A stretch of DNA of 64,000 bases from NVTR01 sp036479015 (GTDB lineage Bacteria; Pseudomonadota; Alphaproteobacteria; Rhodobacterales; Rhodobacteraceae). A model generated the notes under the pieces. That model was given only the letters and a program-made list of their open reading frames with translations, had not been told where the DNA came from and did no database searches. The position numbers were made by a program, and so were the translations under genes. Of this stretch, positions 43,252 to 52,616 are shown piece by piece. Position 1 is the stretch's first letter. Every line of letters starts with the position of its first letter. The stretch spans positions 62,001 to 126,000 of the forward strand of contig JAZGFB010000045.1 of NCBI GenBank assembly GCA_036479015.1, given 5' to 3'.

Positions 43252-46185
43252 TTACCCAAGCGCATCTTCACACCGCCCACACACATCGCCGTGCCCATGG
43301 GTTCCCACATCTGGCAATATCTTCCAGCAGCGCTGGCATTTCTCACCATCTGCTTTGGCAAAAACCACCGCAATACCGTCCACATCCAGCAATGCAAAAG
43401 CCCCACCCGGGGCCACATCACCAGACACCGCAATATCTGACGTGATGCAAAGATCAGCAAAATCAACGCCTTCCACAATATTGCGGGTCGCGTCGTCCTG
43501 AATGTAAACAACTGGGGCTGCTTCCAAACTGGCGCCAATATTTTTGGCCGTGCGTTCAACCTCTATCGCCCCGGTGACCACCCGGCGCACCTGGCGCACC
43601 ACGTCCCATTTCGCCGCCAGATCTGCGTCCAACCAACTGGCAGGCGTGTCTGCAAAATCCAACAGATGCACCGAACTGTCGTCCCCGGGAAAGCGTTCAA
43701 GCCAAATCTCTTCCATGGTGAACACCAATATCGGCGCCAGCCATTTTGTCAGCCGGTGATAGATCATATCCAGTACCGTGCGCGCCGCCCGGCGTTCCGC
43801 CGTGTCACCATCACAATACAAAACATCCTTGCGGATATCGAAGTAAAACGCGCTTAGATCAACAGTGGCAAAGGTGAATATCGCCTGAAATACCCCCTGA
43901 AAATCGTAAGACCCATAGCCGGTGCGAACGGTTTCATCCAATTCAGCCAAGCGGTGCAACACCCAGCGTTCAAGCTCGGGCATATCGCCAGCAGCCACCT
44001 GATCCTTCGCAGAAAAATCGTTCAGTGACCCCAGCAAGAACCGCATTGTGTTGCGCAGCCGGCGGTAACTGTCAGCCACGCCTTTCAGAATCTCATCACC
44101 AATGCGCTGATCGCTGGTGTAATCCACCTGTGCCACCCACAGCCGCAAAATATCCGCACCATACTGGCGGATCACCTGTTCCGGCGCGATGGTATTGCCG
44201 ATGGATTTGGACATTTTCATACCCTTGGAATCCAGCGTGAACCCCGCCGTCACCACATTGCGGTACGGCGCGTGGCCCGTGGTGCCCACCGATTGCAACA
44301 GCGAGCTGTGGAACCAACCACGGTGCTGATCGGTACCTTCCAGATACACATCCGCAATGCCATCATCGGTGCCATCGGCCCGGTCGCGCAACACGAATGC
44401 ATGGGTAGACCCACTGTCAAACCAAACATCCAACACATCCATGACCTGAACGTAATCATCCGCATTGTAGTCACCGCCCAGGAACCGCGCCGCGGCCCCG
44501 TCCATGTACCAGCAATCGGCGCCTTCTGCTTCAAACGCCGCCACGATACGGGCGTTCACCGCCGCGTCACGCAGCAAAAATCCTGCGTCCGTTGGCAGCA
44601 CGCCTTTGCGTACGAAACAGGTTAGCGGCACACCCCAGGCCCGTTGGCGGCTAAGCACCCAATCGGGGCGGGCTTTGATCATAGAATGCAGCCGGTTGCG
44701 ACCAGATTTCGGCGTCCAGTTGACGTTATCAATTTCCGTCAGCGCCCGTTCACGAATGGTCTTGCCAAACTGGTCCTGGCCATCGCCCACGGGGCGATCA
44801 ACTGCCGCAAACCATTGCGGCGTATTGCGGTAAATCACCGGCGCTTTTGAGCGCCAAGAATGCGGATAGCTGTGCTTGATCTTACCACGCGCCAGCAAGC
44901 CGCCAACCTCAACCAGCTTATCAATCACCGCCTTATTGGCGTCACCCTCTTTGCCATTTGGTTTCAAAATACGCTTGCCACCAAAGAACGGCAGATCAGC
45001 CCGGAAAGACCCGTCTTCCATGACGTTATAGGTGATCACCTGCTCCAGCATCCCGGCGTCGCGGTACAGCTCAAACTCATCCATACCGTGGGATGGGGCG
45101 CAATGCACAAAGCCGGTGCCGTCTTCATCGGTGACGAAGGGTGCGGCGCGAAAATCGCGCGGCTCATCCCATTCACCATTTGAGCCTTCGGAACCAGCCA
45201 GTGGATGGGAAAGACTGAGACCTGACAACTCTTGTGCGGACACGCCTCTCACCCGGCGCCACTGCTCATTGTCCAACCGTGCTTTTTCGAAAACGTTGCC
45301 CGCCAGCTTATCAGCAAGGATGAAACGATCACCCTCATTGGCCCAACTTTCCTCGGGGGTAGCAATGACTTCATAAAGCCCATAGTCAAAGGCTTCACCG
45401 TAAACCACGGCCTTATTGCTTGGAATTGTCCAAGGTGTGGTTGTCCAGATCACGATATAGGCACCCGGCAGGTCATCGGGGATACGGTCCATCAAAGGCT
45501 GTTCATAGGCAGCACCCACAACCTTAAACTTCACCCATATGGCAAAACTTTCCTTATCGTGATACTCAACCTCAGCCTCCGCCAGCGCCGTCTTTTCAAT
45601 CGGCGACCACATCACCGGCTTTGAGCCCTGATACAACGTGCCATTCATCAGGAACTTCTGAAACTCAGCCGCGATCACCGCTTCAGCGTGGTAATCCATG
45701 GTCAGATACGGCGCATCCCAGTTACCAGTGACGCCAAGGCGCTTGAATTCTTCGCGCTGCACATCCACCCAGCCAGCCGCAAATTTGCGGCATTCCTGAC
45801 GGAAATCCACAATATCCACTGCATCCTTATCGCGGCCCTTTTGGCGGTATTGCTCTTCTATTTTCCACTCAATCGGCAAACCGTGGCAATCCCAACCCGG
45901 AATATAGCCCGCATCAAACCCCATCATCTGATGGCTGCGCACCACCATGTCCTTCAGGATCTTGTTCAGCGCATGGCCAATATGCAAATGCCCGTTGGCA
46001 TAGGGGGGGCCGTCATGCAGCGTGAACGGTGGCCGCCCTTTGGCGGCGCGCAATTTGTCATAAACGCCGATATTTTCCCAGCGCTCCAACCAACCCGGCT
46101 CGCGCTTGGGCAGGCCCGCCCGCATGGGAAAACTGGTCTTTGGCAGGTTCAGCGTGTCTTTATATTCTGTCTTTTCGGCGCACAT
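43252..46185 (-). CDS. ileS: isoleucine--tRNA ligase
   Basis: 977-aa class I synthetase: HIGH at residues 68-71 (GHLHIGHALNK), KMSKS near 656 (GMKMSKSIGNT), and the C-terminal zinc-binding CQRCWKILPDVG...CGRC. All domains, including the CP1 editing domain with WTTTPWTIPSN, are present. No T-box leader is visible in the 250-base upstream gap, as expected in Proteobacteria. Confidence 0.97.
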   Translation of the reverse strand: MCAEKTEYKDTLNLPKTSFPMRAGLPKREPGWLERWENIGVYDKLRAAKGRPPFTLHDGPPYANGHLHIGHALNKILKDMVVRSHQMMGFDAGYIPGWDCHGLPIEWKIEEQYRQKGRDKDAVDIVDFRQECRKFAAGWVDVQREEFKRLGVTGNWDAPYLTMDYHAEAVIAAEFQKFLMNGTLYQGSKPVMWSPIEKTALAEAEVEYHDKESFAIWVKFKVVGAAYEQPLMDRIPDDLPGAYIVIWTTTPWTIPSNKAVVYGEAFDYGLYEVIATPEESWANEGDRFILADKLAGNVFEKARLDNEQWRRVRGVSAQELSGLSLSHPLAGSEGSNGEWDEPRDFRAAPFVTDEDGTGFVHCAPSHGMDEFELYRDAGMLEQVITYNVMEDGSFRADLPFFGGKRILKPNGKEGDANKAVIDKLVEVGGLLARGKIKHSYPHSWRSKAPVIYRNTPQWFAAVDRPVGDGQDQFGKTIRERALTEIDNVNWTPKSGRNRLHSMIKARPDWVLSRQRAWGVPLTCFVRKGVLPTDAGFLLRDAAVNARIVAAFEAEGADCWYMDGAAARFLGGDYNADDYVQVMDVLDVWFDSGSTHAFVLRDRADGTDDGIADVYLEGTDQHRGWFHSSLLQSVGTTGHAPYRNVVTAGFTLDSKGMKMSKSIGNTIAPEQVIRQYGADILRLWVAQVDYTSDQRIGDEILKGVADSYRRLRNTMRFLLGSLNDFSAKDQVAAGDMPELERWVLHRLAELDETVRTGYGSYDFQGVFQAIFTFATVDLSAFYFDIRKDVLYCDGDTAERRAARTVLDMIYHRLTKWLAPILVFTMEEIWLERFPGDDSSVHLLDFADTPASWLDADLAAKWDVVRQVRRVVTGAIEVERTAKNIGASLEAAPVVYIQDDATRNIVEGVDFADLCITSDIAVSGDVAPGGAFALLDVDGIAVVFAKADGEKCQRCWKILPDVGTHGHGDVCGRCEDALG

Positions 46186-46422
46186 TTTTGGCGTCCCTCA
46201 GTCTGAATGTCAGTAAAATTACGAAAGCTGCGGCGCGGTTAACCCATGCGCCCTGTCCCGACGACCCTTGTATCAAGGCGCCGGGGTAATAATTCGAATG
46301 ATAATTGCACATATGCAAGCCATAGGGATGGTTATAGAAGTGCCCGCCAAAATGGTCCAGTGCCTGCGACACCGCCACCCCTACAAACCTGGCACGAAGT
46401 GCATAAATAAGTGCCCAACAGC

Positions 46423-46845
46423 ATGAAAGCCCACCCCATGACCGCCATGCCACCAAGATTTGACATCACCCCGGATCAGATCAGCGCCCAGATGGCTGCA
46501 TTCTACCGCGAAATTCGCCGCCACCCGGTGCTTGGCCCGGTATTTACTGCCAAAATCACCGACTGGCCCGCCCATGAGGAAAAAATCGCCAGCTTTTGGC
46601 GCAACGCTATTTTACATGAGCGCGGCTATGACGGGCGCCCACAACAGGTGCATATGGCCACACCATCGGTGCAGCCGGAACATTTTCCGATCTGGCTTAA
46701 TCTGTTTGAAGACGTTGCACACCGCAGCCTGCCCGAAACCGCCGCCACCCCCTGGGTGGCATTGGCGCGCCGCATCGGGGACGCCATGCAGGACGGCGTC
46801 GCCATGGCCCGACAGCCAGCGGGCAGCCCGCCGATCCTGCGCTGA
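46423..46845 (+). CDS. group III truncated haemoglobin
   Basis: 140-aa truncated globin. The group III pattern is clear: FYREIRRHPVLGPVF, WPAHEEKIASFWRNAIL, GRPQQVHM with the proximal histidine region, and HFPIWLNLFED. Group III proteins bind haem and ligands such as O2 or NO; their roles are poorly known. The start is uncertain because no ribosome binding site is obvious; 46423, 46438 and 46447 are alternatives. It is divergent from ileS across about 240 bases. Confidence 0.87.
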   Translation: MKAHPMTAMPPRFDITPDQISAQMAAFYREIRRHPVLGPVFTAKITDWPAHEEKIASFWRNAILHERGYDGRPQQVHMATPSVQPEHFPIWLNLFEDVAHRSLPETAATPWVALARRIGDAMQDGVAMARQPAGSPPILR

Positions 46846-46865
46846 ACCTTATATCTTTGTTCCCA

Positions 46866-46925
46866 AAATATCCGCGCCGCAGGCACCCCCCTAGACGGCA
46901 GGCCATGATTTTTCGCAGAAAAATC
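46866..46925. repeat. dispersed composite repeat, copy 2
   Basis: AAATATCCGCGCCGCAGGCA followed, after a 21-base spacer, by the palindrome GATTTTTCGCAGAAAAATC (46907-46925). It fills the gap between the convergent ends of the truncated haemoglobin and the DUF2339 remnant. Confidence 0.7.
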
Positions 46926-46930
46926 GCCGC

Positions 46931-47896
46931 TTAATCCGGGTCAGGGTCCCACTGATCCGCCATCCGCCGATAGACCCAGCCCAGACCTGCCAGCGACAGA
47001 CCCAACCCCAAAAATGACGCCACCCGCAGCAATCCGGCCAACCCGGCCATGTCGATCAGGAACACCTTGGCAATTGTCAGCCCGATGCCGATGGTCGCAA
47101 TTTGGCGCAGCGCAACAGAGCGCCGGTTAAACGCGAAAAACAACAGCCCCACCGATACCAGCAACAGCGCAATCGTATAGCTGTACAGCTCACCATCCAT
47201 CACTCCGGGCGCACTTAGATCACGCCCCTGCCACAACCGCCGAATTTCAAGGCCCAGATAGGCTGCGCTGAACACCGCCGACAGCGCCATGAAACAAACC
47301 CGCAGCCAACGCCGCATCTCTGGCAGCTGCCAAACCCCGATGGCCAGTATCAGCGCCGGCACACCAAACGCCACCAGCAGGCTGTCAAAGATCGGCGGCC
47401 CGACCACAGCATCATAGCTAAGGTTCAACGGGTTCATCCAAACCAAAATCAAAGCAAATACCAGCGTCGCAACCACACCGTAAATCCCCGCCAACAGCAC
47501 CCGCACCCAGCGCATCCAACCACCTGCTTGCATCCGGTACATCTGCACAAACATCAGTATCAGCCAAATCGACCCAAACAGCGACAGCCCCCAGTGGCTT
47601 TCTAAATCTGACCCCAGCACGCGCCCCAGCATAACACTGCCAAACACCCCCAGCGTCGCCCAAATACCGCTTTCCACCGCCAGGCGGGCATTGCTGCGGC
47701 CCCGCTCAGCCAATTCACCCCAGGCGGCATACATCAAACCCGCCGCTCCCAAATAGGTCAACAAAATCTCCCACAGTGGCGCGTCATTGGCCCAAAATAT
47801 CCCCGGATCCAACACCAACCGCCAACCGATCACCACGACGCCCGCCTGCACAAACAGGCCCAGCAATGGCAGACCCAGACGTCGATCAACCGCCAT
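46931..47896 (-). pseudogene. DUF2339 membrane protein, N-terminus lost to IS66
   Basis: The 321-aa open frame has about ten membrane helices and ends LRVASFLGLGLSLAGLGWVY, which matches the C-terminal part of DUF2339 membrane proteins; full-length members are usually 800-900 aa. The frame starts at an ATG that itself belongs to the broken tnpB of the adjacent IS66 remnant (tnpB reads ...RKGHDGG then stops); DUF2339-like sequence begins with VDRRLGLPLL. So the gene has lost roughly two thirds of its N-terminal part. A transcript may still be made, but a functional protein is doubtful. Confidence 0.78.
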
Positions 47897-47966
47897 CGTG
47901 ACCCTTGCGGAAATCGACCGCTTTGGTGGCGATGTAAATGTTCACGCCATGCGATGGGTGGATCAT
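47886..47966 (-). pseudogene. IS66 tnpB fragment
   Basis: The 26-codon frame MIHPSHGVNIYIATKAVDFR... matches the start of IS66 TnpB proteins (usual form M-IP-GV-WLATG-TDMRKG-DGL). It overlaps the first ORF by four bases as in intact IS66 and runs into a stop just past the junction with the DUF2339 gene. The family member normally has about 115 aa. Confidence 0.75.
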
Positions 47967-48337
47967 AGGGCTGCTGCTATCTGAGCAATGCGTTCAGGTG
48001 TTGTGCCAGCATCCAGCCGAACGGTCACGTCGCCTTTGATCACATCAAGTGTGCTGGAGTGGAGTATTGGGTTTGGAACCGCCGCAAGCAGCTTGGCTTC
48101 TTCAATCTGCACCGGCACGAAATCCATACCTTCAAGATTTGGCAAAACCAGCTTGCCCATGCGCCGCCAATCCGAAATAGTGCTGGCTGTCACCTCATAA
48201 CGTTTGGAAACAGCACTGACCGTCTCACCTTCGATGAGTGTCTCCGCAACAATCCGCGCCTTCAGCTCTATCGGCCAATTCCGCTTGCCGTCCTTGCGTC
48301 GTGGTATCCTTGCTAAAAACTCGTTTGTAGCTCCCAT
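47963..48337 (-). CDS. IS66 first ORF (TnpA-type accessory protein)
   Basis: 124-aa protein with a helix-turn-helix (about 25-58; IELKARIVAETLIEGETVSA, then SKRYEVTASTISDWRRMG) and a C-terminal FVPVQIEEAK...DVTVRLDAGT segment, matching the small IS66 TnpA accessory protein, which is not itself the transposase (that is TnpC, missing here). The frame is intact although the element is broken. Confidence 0.85.
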   Translation of the reverse strand: MGATNEFLARIPRRKDGKRNWPIELKARIVAETLIEGETVSAVSKRYEVTASTISDWRRMGKLVLPNLEGMDFVPVQIEEAKLLAAVPNPILHSSTLDVIKGDVTVRLDAGTTPERIAQIAAAL

Positions 48338-48523
48338 TGAGAAACTCCCTTCAAATCTATGAAGGCCATGAATCGCACACCAGAAAGCTCAACGGTATGT
48401 GGGGGCGGCGCACCGCTTACAGCATAATGTATTCAATTCAATTAGAAGTCCACGCTGCCAAGAATTTCGAACATTCATCTGTTGCGTGACAATTCAGAAT
48501 TTGCCCCTATTCTGGCGGTTGAA

Positions 48524-50710
48524 ATGGCCAGAACAAACGGTACACCCAGCACCACCCAATCGCCGGTTTCTGGCGCGGCCACGCTACAATTGTTGGGCGG
48601 GTTCGAACTGCGCGACAAAACCGGCCAAGCGATTGAACTCAAAGCCCGCAAAAGTCGCTTATTGTTGGCTTATCTGGCGGTGCCCACGGGGCAGGTTCGA
48701 ACCCGCGATCAACTGGCAACTTTGCTGTGGAGCAACCGTCAGGACGAACAGGCCCGCGGTAGCCTCAGGACCGCGCTCTCGGGTATTCGCAATGCGCTCG
48801 GAGAGGATGCGCTGATTGTTGAGCAAGACACTGTGCGCTTGCGGCCCGGTCACCTGACGACTGACTACGACACGATACAGTTGATTTCATCCAATGCCTA
48901 TGCTGCCAAAAAACTTGACGAATTTTATACCGGTCCGTTTTTGGCCGGTTACGAATATGACGACGAGCACTACATGGACTGGCTTCGTGGTAGACGAACT
49001 GAATGTGCAGAGTTGGCCATTTTAGTTCTCGAAACCAGTGCCAATCGTTTGACAGACAAAGGAAAATATCAACCTGCAATCAGTCTGATGCGCGAATGCC
49101 TGGCACTTGAACCGCTAAAAGAACAAACCCATCGCACTATCATGCAGCTTTATGCGGCCAGCGGCGAACGGGCGATGGCAATGGCTCAGTACCGAACCTG
49201 CAAAGAACTCTTGAAGCATGAACTGGATACAGTGCCAGCACCAGAAACCCAGTCACTGGCAGATTCAATCGCGTTGCAAAACCCGGAAGCTTCTGGCGAA
49301 TTGCACCGCCAGGCAACATCGTTGCGGCAAATATCAATACCTGCCCATAACTCGCATCGGCCTAAAAGCGCGCCTGCCGAAACCAAGAACGCCTCAATTG
49401 CCGTGTTGCCCTTTGTGAACATGAGCGGGGACGCTGAACAAAACTATTTCGCCGATGGCATAACAGAAGACATCATCACCGATCTTTCAAGCCTCAGCGC
49501 GCTTTCCGTTGCCGCCAAAAGCGCCAGCCAGATGTATCGCGGTGCCACGGTCGCCCCGGTGCAGATATCGGCTGAATTGGGGGTGCGCTACATCCTGGAA
49601 GGCAGTGTTCGCAAAGCCGGTGATCAGGTGCGCATCTCGGCGCATCTGACCGATGCGCACACAAACCGGCAGGAATGGTCAGAACGCTACGACCGCCGTC
49701 TGGAAAACATATTTGATCTGCAAACCGAAATTTCGACAGCCATCGTCGGCGCATTAAGGTTAACCTTTGTATCCGGCCACGCCAGCGTCACCGAAAAACG
49801 TACCACCGCTAATGTCGAGGCCTATCAATATTACCTGCGCGGGCAGGTTGCACAGCAATATCGATCAAAACGTAGCCTTCAACTGGCCCATGATCTGTAT
49901 AAACAAGCAGTAGCTATTGATCCGAATTATGCCCTTGCCTATTGCGGCATTGCGACATGCGCGGCTGCACTTCACTTACACTATGATGTTGCCGGCGAAT
50001 TACTCGCCGAGGCGTTGGAACATTGTGACACGGCCTTAAGACTTCAACCGGATCTGGCTGAAGCTTACGCCGCACGGGGCCACGCCCGAATTTTCGCCAA
50101 GAATTTTGATCTAGTCAAAGAGGATCTTGAAAAAGCGTTGGAATTATCGCCCGATCTAGCTGAAGCGCATTTCCACATGGGTCATCTGCATCTGAACACG
50201 GTCGGAGGCGTTGAACAGGCATATTTTTCCTACAAACGAGCGTTTGAGCTGTCCAGTGATATATCCGATGGTATGATGTTGGCCACATGTTTGCGCGGCA
50301 TGGAAAATTGGGACGAAATGCGTACGCTCAACGAAAAGCTCCTCAAAATATCCCAACGCAAGTTTTCTTTGGATCCACACGATGCCAAGGCCGCCTATAT
50401 CATTGCCATATCGCTCAATGATTTGGGGAAACCGGAAGAGGCCAAACATTGGGCCAGCGTGGCGGCTGCATTTGACTCCGAAGATGGCGCGATGGTTTAC
50501 AACCTGGCCTGCCTGAACGCCAATATGGGGCTGATTGACGACGCTCTGGCAGGGGTGGAAACCACACTGAAACTGGGATGTAATGAACTAAAAGTTCGGT
50601 GGATGAAATATCGGGATCCCGATCTAGAACCGCTTCGCGCAGACCCACGATTCGACGAACTTCTTGCCAAGTATGGGTACAAGTTTCGCTCACGAAAGCC
50701 TAAACGGTAG
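48524..50710 (+). CDS. SARP-like regulator with BTAD, TolB-like and TPR domains
   Basis: 728-aa protein of unusual domain order. Residues about 15-110 form an OmpR/SARP-type winged helix (KSRLLLAYLAVPTGQVRTRD, QLATLLW); about 115-250 is a bacterial transcriptional activator domain (BTAD); about 295-420 is the domain seen in adenylate-cyclase-like proteins and FlgO relatives (IAVLPFVNMSGDAEQNYFAD...GVRYILEGSVRKAGDQVRI); the rest is TPRs (for example YALAYCGIATCAAALHLHY). It is cytoplasmic and likely senses a ligand or a protein. I chose the ATG at 48524; a TTG at 48482 in frame is possible. It sits next to the IS66 end and 9 bases from an opposing small gene. Confidence 0.8.
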   Translation: MARTNGTPSTTQSPVSGAATLQLLGGFELRDKTGQAIELKARKSRLLLAYLAVPTGQVRTRDQLATLLWSNRQDEQARGSLRTALSGIRNALGEDALIVEQDTVRLRPGHLTTDYDTIQLISSNAYAAKKLDEFYTGPFLAGYEYDDEHYMDWLRGRRTECAELAILVLETSANRLTDKGKYQPAISLMRECLALEPLKEQTHRTIMQLYAASGERAMAMAQYRTCKELLKHELDTVPAPETQSLADSIALQNPEASGELHRQATSLRQISIPAHNSHRPKSAPAETKNASIAVLPFVNMSGDAEQNYFADGITEDIITDLSSLSALSVAAKSASQMYRGATVAPVQISAELGVRYILEGSVRKAGDQVRISAHLTDAHTNRQEWSERYDRRLENIFDLQTEISTAIVGALRLTFVSGHASVTEKRTTANVEAYQYYLRGQVAQQYRSKRSLQLAHDLYKQAVAIDPNYALAYCGIATCAAALHLHYDVAGELLAEALEHCDTALRLQPDLAEAYAARGHARIFAKNFDLVKEDLEKALELSPDLAEAHFHMGHLHLNTVGGVEQAYFSYKRAFELSSDISDGMMLATCLRGMENWDEMRTLNEKLLKISQRKFSLDPHDAKAAYIIAISLNDLGKPEEAKHWASVAAAFDSEDGAMVYNLACLNANMGLIDDALAGVETTLKLGCNELKVRWMKYRDPDLEPLRADPRFDELLAKYGYKFRSRKPKR

Positions 50711-50719
50711 GGGCAATAC

Positions 50720-50938
50720 TTAAACCCGCCCCTGCCACACTCGGTTTACGTCCCGACGGGCGGATTCCAGTTTTTGAGCGTCATGATGTTGATAGAAAGA
50801 ACGCGCCCGACTGGCTTTACGCGTCTCGTGGTAATCTTTGATCGCCGTCATGAATTTGGCAATCAGCGAACTAAAGTGACTGATGATTTCTTGCTTTCTG
50901 GTAATTTCGTCGCGGGTGTCCAGTGAAGTGATTGTCAT
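50720..50938 (-). CDS. unknown 72-aa protein with regulated-looking leader
   Basis: Small highly charged protein, mostly helical by composition, with a basic middle (YHETRKASRARSFYQHH) and no membrane segment. AGGAG stands 7 bases before its ATG, giving a strong ribosome binding site, and a long inverted repeat lies immediately upstream (50951-50980). I do not recognise a family; it resembles DUF1127-type small basic proteins in size and charge only. It faces the SARP-like gene with a 9-base gap. Confidence 0.65.
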   Translation of the reverse strand: MTITSLDTRDEITRKQEIISHFSSLIAKFMTAIKDYHETRKASRARSFYQHHDAQKLESARRDVNRVWQGRV

Positions 50939-50950
50939 TGTGTTTCTCCT

Positions 50951-50980
50951 GATTGGTGGTCAGTTTCGTTGACACCAATC
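50951..50980. promoter_or_regulatory. inverted repeat in the leader of the 72-aa gene
   Basis: GATTGGTG(G)TCA and TGACACCAATC are complementary over 11 pairs with one unpaired base, separated by GTTTCGT. The repeat ends only 2 bases before the AGGAG ribosome binding site of the small minus-strand gene. It could be an operator, or an RNA hairpin that blocks or stabilises the leader. Confidence 0.5.
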
Positions 50981-51160
50981 TGGATCATGCCTGTTAAAGC
51001 GTCGGCAAATTTCAAGCAGAATTGCGGGAAAACACCGTTAAAAGTGCGTTAAATGCCGCGAAATCAAATGATCACAAGAATATTTATGCGGAATAAATCA
51101 ATTCAAACCAGTGCGTTTCGAAATGCCGACCGCCAAATCCGGCCACAATCCGTATGGAAA

Positions 51161-52180
51161 CTATTTCCCGCCAAACAGCCCCACCAAGGCACGCTTCACC
51201 AGCCCGGTGACGCCGGGGCGCTTTTGCACCCGAAACGGCAAGGGCCGGCAGACTTCCATGGCCGCCACCCCGACCCGCGCCGTCAGCGCACCGTTGATGA
51301 TGCCTTCGCCAAACCGGCGCGACAGCTTGGACAGAACCCCGCCCCCGGCAATAGAGCTGATCATATCGTCCCCCACAGCCACCGCCCCGGTGGCCACCAG
51401 ATGCGCCATCACTGATCGCGCCAGCCGCCAACTGCCCAGCGCCCCAGCCCGGCCGCCGTAAATTTCTGCGATCCGGCGGATCATCCGAACATTGGCCACC
51501 AATGCCGTTGCCACATCGGCCAGCGCCAGTGGCACTATTGCCGTAACCGTGGCCACCTGGCGCGCCGCCGCTTCAACTTCGCGCTGCGCCAACCCGTCCA
51601 ATGGTGCCAACACTTCAGCCTCTGCCAGCCCCAACAATCCATCGGCGTCAAACACATCGCCTGTCCGCTCCGCCATCCGCGCCCGGCCCCATTCCAGTTC
51701 AACCCGTCCGGCATATAGTGCCAACAGGCGCCTGTTCACCGCGGTCGCTGCACCCAGATCACCGGATGCCAGCGCAGCGCTCGACGCCAACCTGATCCCG
51801 TCAATCCGACGCAGCCGTGAAAACGCAGCCCATTCGCGGATAATGATACCGGCGCACACCAGCAAGAACGCCAGCACCAATGCAATCGCGACATATCCAA
51901 GCACCGTATTTCGCGCCACCAACCCGGTTACAAAATCCCACGCCGCCAGCGACAGCCCGAAACTAAGGATCGCCCCCAGCAAACCAAAGAACCAGCGCCC
52001 CAACCGTGAGCCGCGCCGGGTGGCGATGGCAAACGCCCCCTGCATCGCATGCCCGCCTGGCGCGATTTCCATCGCTTCCGGCACCGGCGGCGCTGTATCG
52101 GGCCGGGCCGCTTTCGCGCGTGTCTTTGTTGGCTTTTCACCGTCCAGATCTATCAGAACCGGCCCCTGCGGCTTAACCAT
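51161..52180 (-). CDS. ycjF: YcjF/TIGR01620-family membrane protein
   Basis: 339-aa membrane protein with two helices near residues 65-90 and 92-115 and a C-terminal domain (about 200-330; IVPLALADVATALVANVRMI) of the DUF697 type. In E. coli ycjX and ycjF form an operon of the envelope-stress (Psp) regulon. The exact function is not known. It overlaps the preceding GNAT gene by eight bases, which in turn overlaps ycjX, so the three are coupled. Confidence 0.87.
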   Translation of the reverse strand: MVKPQGPVLIDLDGEKPTKTRAKAARPDTAPPVPEAMEIAPGGHAMQGAFAIATRRGSRLGRWFFGLLGAILSFGLSLAAWDFVTGLVARNTVLGYVAIALVLAFLLVCAGIIIREWAAFSRLRRIDGIRLASSAALASGDLGAATAVNRRLLALYAGRVELEWGRARMAERTGDVFDADGLLGLAEAEVLAPLDGLAQREVEAAARQVATVTAIVPLALADVATALVANVRMIRRIAEIYGGRAGALGSWRLARSVMAHLVATGAVAVGDDMISSIAGGGVLSKLSRRFGEGIINGALTARVGVAAMEVCRPLPFRVQKRPGVTGLVKRALVGLFGGK

Positions 52181-52616
52181 TTTCAGCCCTCCAATTCATA
52201 TGCACATCCGGCAGTTTTTCATCATTCTCGGCGCCATCTGTGCGCTGGTCTTCCACAAACCTGTGGCGCGCGTAAAACAGCAGCGCCCCGGCATTCGCCT
52301 GAAACGTCCACAGATCCAACATATCCACCTGCGCCTTCACATGGTCCAGCAAAGACGTGCCCAGGCCCTGCCCACGCGCCCCCGGCGCCAAATAAAACGC
52401 CTGAATATCCGCCCCTTGGCGGGCCAAAAACCCGACAACCGCGCCATCTCGCGCCACAGTTACATCACATGTTGCCAATAACATTTGGCCAAACCCCAGA
52501 TATGAACTGGGGCTGTGAACGCGCGGCATCCAGTCGGTCTCATCAATCCAGCCGGTTAAAATACCGGCTATCGCAACCGCATCCGCCGCCACCCCCGGCT
52601 CTATCAATACGGTCAC
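52173..52616 (-). CDS. GNAT-family N-acetyltransferase between ycjX and ycjF
   Basis: 147-aa acetyltransferase. The acetyl-CoA-binding motif A is visible as LAPGARGQGLGTSLLDHVKA, with FYLAP before it. GNAT enzymes transfer acetyl groups to amines of small molecules or proteins; no substrate can be given. Four-base and eight-base overlaps with both neighbours indicate translational coupling with the YcjX-YcjF pair, unlike the E. coli operon where the pair is adjacent. Confidence 0.87.
   Translation of the reverse strand: MTVLIEPGVAADAVAIAGILTGWIDETDWMPRVHSPSSYLGFGQMLLATCDVTVARDGAVVGFLARQGADIQAFYLAPGARGQGLGTSLLDHVKAQVDMLDLWTFQANAGALLFYARHRFVEDQRTDGAENDEKLPDVHMNWRAENG

Larger units (their letters stand above)
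47886..48420 (-). mobile_element. IS66-family element remnant
   Basis: About 530 bp of an IS66-type insertion sequence on the minus strand. The left end, read from 48420, is GTAAGCGGTGCGCCGCCCCC, which has the GTAAGCG start typical of IS66 terminal inverted repeats. The first ORF is complete, the second is cut after 26 codons, and tnpC and the right end are missing. The junction with the DUF2339 remnant falls at about 47888-47898. A deletion after insertion, extending from inside the IS into the target gene, explains the structure. Confidence 0.82.

Noticed and set aside
44005..44020. CGCAGAAAAATCG inside ileS resembling the palindrome
   Set aside because: Only the right arm matches, the left arm is absent, and the bases encode conserved ileS residues; likely chance.
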